Positions 22,326-25,987 of a stretch of 25,987 nt of DNA are shown one piece after another. This DNA comes from JBIOJB01 sp044450465 (GTDB lineage Bacteria; Chloroflexota; Dormibacteria; Dormibacterales; Dormibacteraceae). Location: contig JBIOJB010000036.1 of assembly GCA_044450465.1 (NCBI GenBank), positions 1 to 25,987 of the forward strand, read 5' to 3'. The position numbers and the translations under genes are program-made. The number at the start of each line of letters is the position of its first letter. Positions within the stretch are counted from its first letter, which is position 1. A model generated the notes under the pieces. It was not told where the DNA came from, made no database searches, and saw only the letters and a program-made list of their open reading frames with translations.

Positions 22326-22612
22326 TGGACTTGAAAGTCTAAAGCCCGCTCCAGTCGCAAGAGATTGCGCCCTCTGACCACGGCGGCGGCAGGGAGCCGC
22401 CATTTGTGGAACGATCGGAGTCGAATGAAATCGAACAGGCAGGCGGGGGGAGGGCCTGTTCTGGGACGTGAGGGGCGTCTGAGGGAATTTTCCGCCTGCC
22501 TGCCGTTGGGCCGAGGGACGCAACCATTTGTGACGTGGGCTACGACATGTTGTGTCCCGCGCGCAGTTATAACGCTGAATGTAGTTGCTGTCAAGCGTTC
22601 GGGGTCCCAAAG
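22326..22612. promoter_or_regulatory. Divergent intergenic region with competing inverted repeats
   Basis: 287 bp without a gene. It holds a minus-strand -10 box TAGACT (22341-22336) inside a GACTT-GA-AAGTC palindrome (22328-22339), and a plus-strand TATAAC (22568-22573). Two copies of CCATTTGTG lie at 22400-22408 and 22524-22532. GGCGGC/GCCGCC forms a hairpin at 22385-22401. Two mutually exclusive stems are GAACAGGC/GCCTGTTC (22433-22440/22454-22461) and CAGGCAGGCGG/CCGCCTGCCTG (22436-22446/22492-22502). No tRNA or known riboswitch core was recognised. Confidence 0.5.
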
Positions 22613-23155
22613 ATGACCAAAGCCTTCTGCGTCAACTGCGGCGCGGAGCTCGGTGAGGATCACCGTCACTGTCCGCGGTGCGGCACAGCGCGTTGGGTTC
22701 CACCGCAGACGACACCGGAGCTGCGACCCCCACCGGGGCCTGGCACACAGTCGTTCCATCCCGTGGTCGCTCGACCCGTCCAGAGCCCACGCCTGCGCCT
22801 GCTTCCCTACATCTTTGCTATGGGCGCGGTGTTCTGGCTCATCGAGCTTGCGCAGTTCGCGGCGGTGGTCGCGGCGCCGGCCGGCCGCGATCAGATGCAG
22901 CAAGCTCTGGTCAACGCGGGCATCACCCAAGACGTCACCACCGTGGTCGTCTTCGAGTCGGTCATCGGCCTCGCGTTGACAGCCGCCGCGGCTGCCCTCC
23001 ACTCCGCCGCCTACTTCGGACTGAGGAGGGTGCGGCCCTGGGGCTGGATCACGGCCGTGATCGTGGCGACGGCCTGGTCGCTCGTGCTGGTGGGCATTCC
23101 CATCCTGGTCCTGCTGATGCGGCGTGACACGCGCGCCGCATACGGGATCTCGTAG
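22613..23155 (+). CDS. Zinc-ribbon membrane protein
   Basis: 180 residues from ATG 22613 (GGGG about 8 bases upstream); the frame is open to 22535, but the zinc ribbon starts right after this ATG. Cys6, Cys9, Cys20 and Cys23 form a C-x2-C...C-x2-C zinc ribbon. A Pro-rich linker (residues 30-58) leads to three membrane segments (about 63-87, 108-138 and 143-170), the last followed by R-R-D-T-R. Such zinc-ribbon plus membrane proteins are common and mostly uncharacterised. The ribbon probably faces the cytoplasm. A 31-codon membrane peptide follows on the same strand. Confidence 0.8.
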   Translation: MTKAFCVNCGAELGEDHRHCPRCGTARWVPPQTTPELRPPPGPGTQSFHPVVARPVQSPRLRLLPYIFAMGAVFWLIELAQFAAVVAAPAGRDQMQQALVNAGITQDVTTVVVFESVIGLALTAAAAALHSAAYFGLRRVRPWGWITAVIVATAWSLVLVGIPILVLLMRRDTRAAYGIS

Positions 23156-23199
23156 AGGGCCGCCGGCAAGGAGGTCTACCTGTCACCGTTACCCTGCCT

Positions 23200-23295
23200 A
23201 TGCGCTGGGTAATGCTGGTCATCGTGATCCTGGTTCTGGCTTACGTGGCCAACCTGCTCTGGGTCACGTTCTTCGGTGGACTCTCGCTCTTCTAG
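23200..23295 (+). CDS. 31-residue single-span membrane peptide
   Basis: The ATG at 23200 encodes M-R-W-V-M-L-V-I-V-I-L-V-L-A-Y-V-A-N-L-L and ends L-S-L-F at TAG 23293-23295. It is almost entirely one hydrophobic helix with an N-terminal Arg, so N-in topology is likely. An AGGAGG (23169-23174) lies about 25 bases upstream, too far for a standard site, which weakens the call; ATG 23212 is an alternative start. It lies 44 bases after the zinc-ribbon gene. Its stop shares the palindrome CTAG (23292-23295) with the stop of the convergent YchF-like gene. Confidence 0.5.
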   Translation: MRWVMLVIVILVLAYVANLLWVTFFGGLSLF

Positions 23296-24311
23296 CTCGT
23301 CCGTCCGATCCTGAAGAAGACGACGTCGCCATCTTTGACCCGATAGTCGCGGCCCTCGACGCGCAGCTTGCCGGCCGCCCGCAGCGCATCCATTGAGCCG
23401 GCCGCGACCAGCTCATCGACCGAGGTCACCTCGGCGCGGATGAAGTGCTTCTCGAAATCCGTGTGGATCTTCGACGCCGCGATCGGTGCCGGTGCGTCGC
23501 GCTCACATGGCCATGCCCTGACTTCAGGCTCGCCCGCGGTGAAGTACGTGATCAGGCCGCCAACCTCCCAGACCGCGCGAGCGATCCTGCCCAGACCTGA
23601 CTCGTCGATTCCGTAACTGGCCCGCATCTCGGACTGCTCCGGCCCCTCCAGCTCCCCCAGCTCGAGCTCCAGCCGCGCCGACAACGTGATGACGGGAGCG
23701 CCCTCGGCGGCGGCGAGCTGTGCCACGCGGGCCGCCGGGGTTCCGCCGAGCGGGAGCTGGTCGTCAGCGGCATTCACCACGTACACGGCGGGCTTGAGCG
23801 TCACGGGGAAGATGGCGAGCAGGAAAGCCCTCTGCTCGCCATCCAGCTGCAGCGTCCTCAGCGGCTGCCCTCCTTCGAGGTGCGCCTTGGCCGAGGTGAG
23901 CGCGGCGGTCTCGCTCTGCGCGTCCTTCTTGCCGGCGCGCGCCTCCTTGGCCACGACCTCCAACCGCTTCTCGACCGACGCGAGGTCAGCGAGAACCAGG
24001 TCAAGCGCGAACTCTTCGAGCTCGGCTGCCGGGTCCGGGTCGGGTCCGAAGCAGCGCGCCACCTTGACCAGGACGTCCGCCTGCCGAGCGAACGCGACGC
24101 GCTGAGCACGGCTGCCGGGGGGCGTGTCCTCGACCCGCACCTGAGCAGCCGTCGTCTTGACCGGATGGACCGCTTGAGTGAGTCGCCCGAGCCGCTCGTC
24201 GGGCACATCGACCATGCCGACGCCATCCGCCCCGCGACCCACGGTCAACGCGTTGAAAAGGGTCGACTTCCCCGCCCCCGGCGGACCGACGATCGCTACA
24301 TTGACCGGCAA
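23292..24311 (-). CDS. YchF-like (Obg-family) P-loop GTPase/ATPase, shortened and divergent
   Basis: 339 residues against about 363 for typical YchF. G1 is intact (G-P-P-G-A-G-K-S-T-L-F-N-A-L), and V-P-D-E-R-L, V-K-V-A-R-C-F and the long central coiled-coil region (residues 95-150) are YchF-like. The C-terminal TGS-type domain is well conserved (G-L-I-T-Y-F-T-A-G-E, A-S-K-I-H-T-D-F-E-K-H-F-I-R-A-E-V, G-D-V-V-F-F-R). The G2 stretch (normally N-Y-P-F-C-T) is missing, and G3 (D-I-A-G-L-V-x-G-A-S) has become E-D-T-P-P-G-S; G4 is N-A-A-D. It may be a second, degenerate copy with altered nucleotide use. The TTG start lies 3 bases after the aspartate kinase stop. Confidence 0.85.
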   Translation of the reverse strand: MPVNVAIVGPPGAGKSTLFNALTVGRGADGVGMVDVPDERLGRLTQAVHPVKTTAAQVRVEDTPPGSRAQRVAFARQADVLVKVARCFGPDPDPAAELEEFALDLVLADLASVEKRLEVVAKEARAGKKDAQSETAALTSAKAHLEGGQPLRTLQLDGEQRAFLLAIFPVTLKPAVYVVNAADDQLPLGGTPAARVAQLAAAEGAPVITLSARLELELGELEGPEQSEMRASYGIDESGLGRIARAVWEVGGLITYFTAGEPEVRAWPCERDAPAPIAASKIHTDFEKHFIRAEVTSVDELVAAGSMDALRAAGKLRVEGRDYRVKDGDVVFFRIGRTS

Positions 24312-24314
24312 CTG

Positions 24315-25987
<1,673 letters not shown>

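Overview
This window is high-GC bacterial chromosome, densely packed with mostly housekeeping genes. I see no tRNA, rRNA, CRISPR array, insertion sequence or phage gene. The gene set includes a GlpX-type FBPase, an ArsA/Get3 ATPase with an Hsp20-like tail, a bactofilin, an LLM flavoenzyme, SelA/SelB and a ROK kinase. Many start codons are GTG or TTG, and many genes lack a Shine-Dalgarno but carry a TANNNT box a few bases upstream. Together these suggest a terrabacterial lineage such as Chloroflexota or Dormibacterota. That placement is inference; no rRNA is present to confirm it.

Layout. (1) 1-2193: a secreted Asp-box/beta-propeller protein (cut by the left edge) diverges from a lone RnfD/NqrB-like membrane protein. 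A duplicated GC-rich hairpin element follows. (2) 2193-5735, minus strand: DUF1232 protein, rplI, dnaB, purA, with gaps of 1-7 bases. (3) 5789-9005, plus strand: an MFS transporter and an acyl-CoA synthetase. (4) 9021-15189, minus strand: metF, ROK kinase, CCA-adding enzyme, bactofilin, a small gene apparently split by an in-frame TAA, glpX and an unknown gene. (5) 15305-16369, plus strand: an LLM flavin-dependent oxidoreductase. It converges on selB, and a perfect 10-bp inverted repeat covers both stop codons. (6) 16421-22325, minus strand: a tail-anchored-looking protein, then a chain of overlapping genes (Get3d-like ATPase, small helical basic protein, site-2-type protease, selA, selB). (7) 22613-23295, plus strand: a zinc-ribbon membrane protein and a 31-residue membrane peptide. 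(8) 23292-25987, minus strand: thrB (cut by the right edge), aspartate kinase and a degenerate YchF-type GTPase.

How the genes fit together. Block 2 is replication, translation and purine supply. Block 8 is the shared aspartate pathway to Thr/Met/Lys with a YchF-like protein added. Block 6 is the most unusual. A Get3-like ATPase with a C-terminal alpha-crystallin domain is translationally coupled to a membrane protease and then to the selenocysteine machinery. Just upstream on the same strand lies a protein with a single hydrophobic segment at its extreme C-terminus, the topology of a Get3 client. Several start sites are reassigned here from sequence evidence: rplI from TTG at 5308, acyl-CoA synthetase at 7365, cca at 13422, LLM enzyme at 15305, selB at 18256, the tail-anchored candidate at 22325, the zinc-ribbon protein at 22613 and aspartate kinase at 25526.
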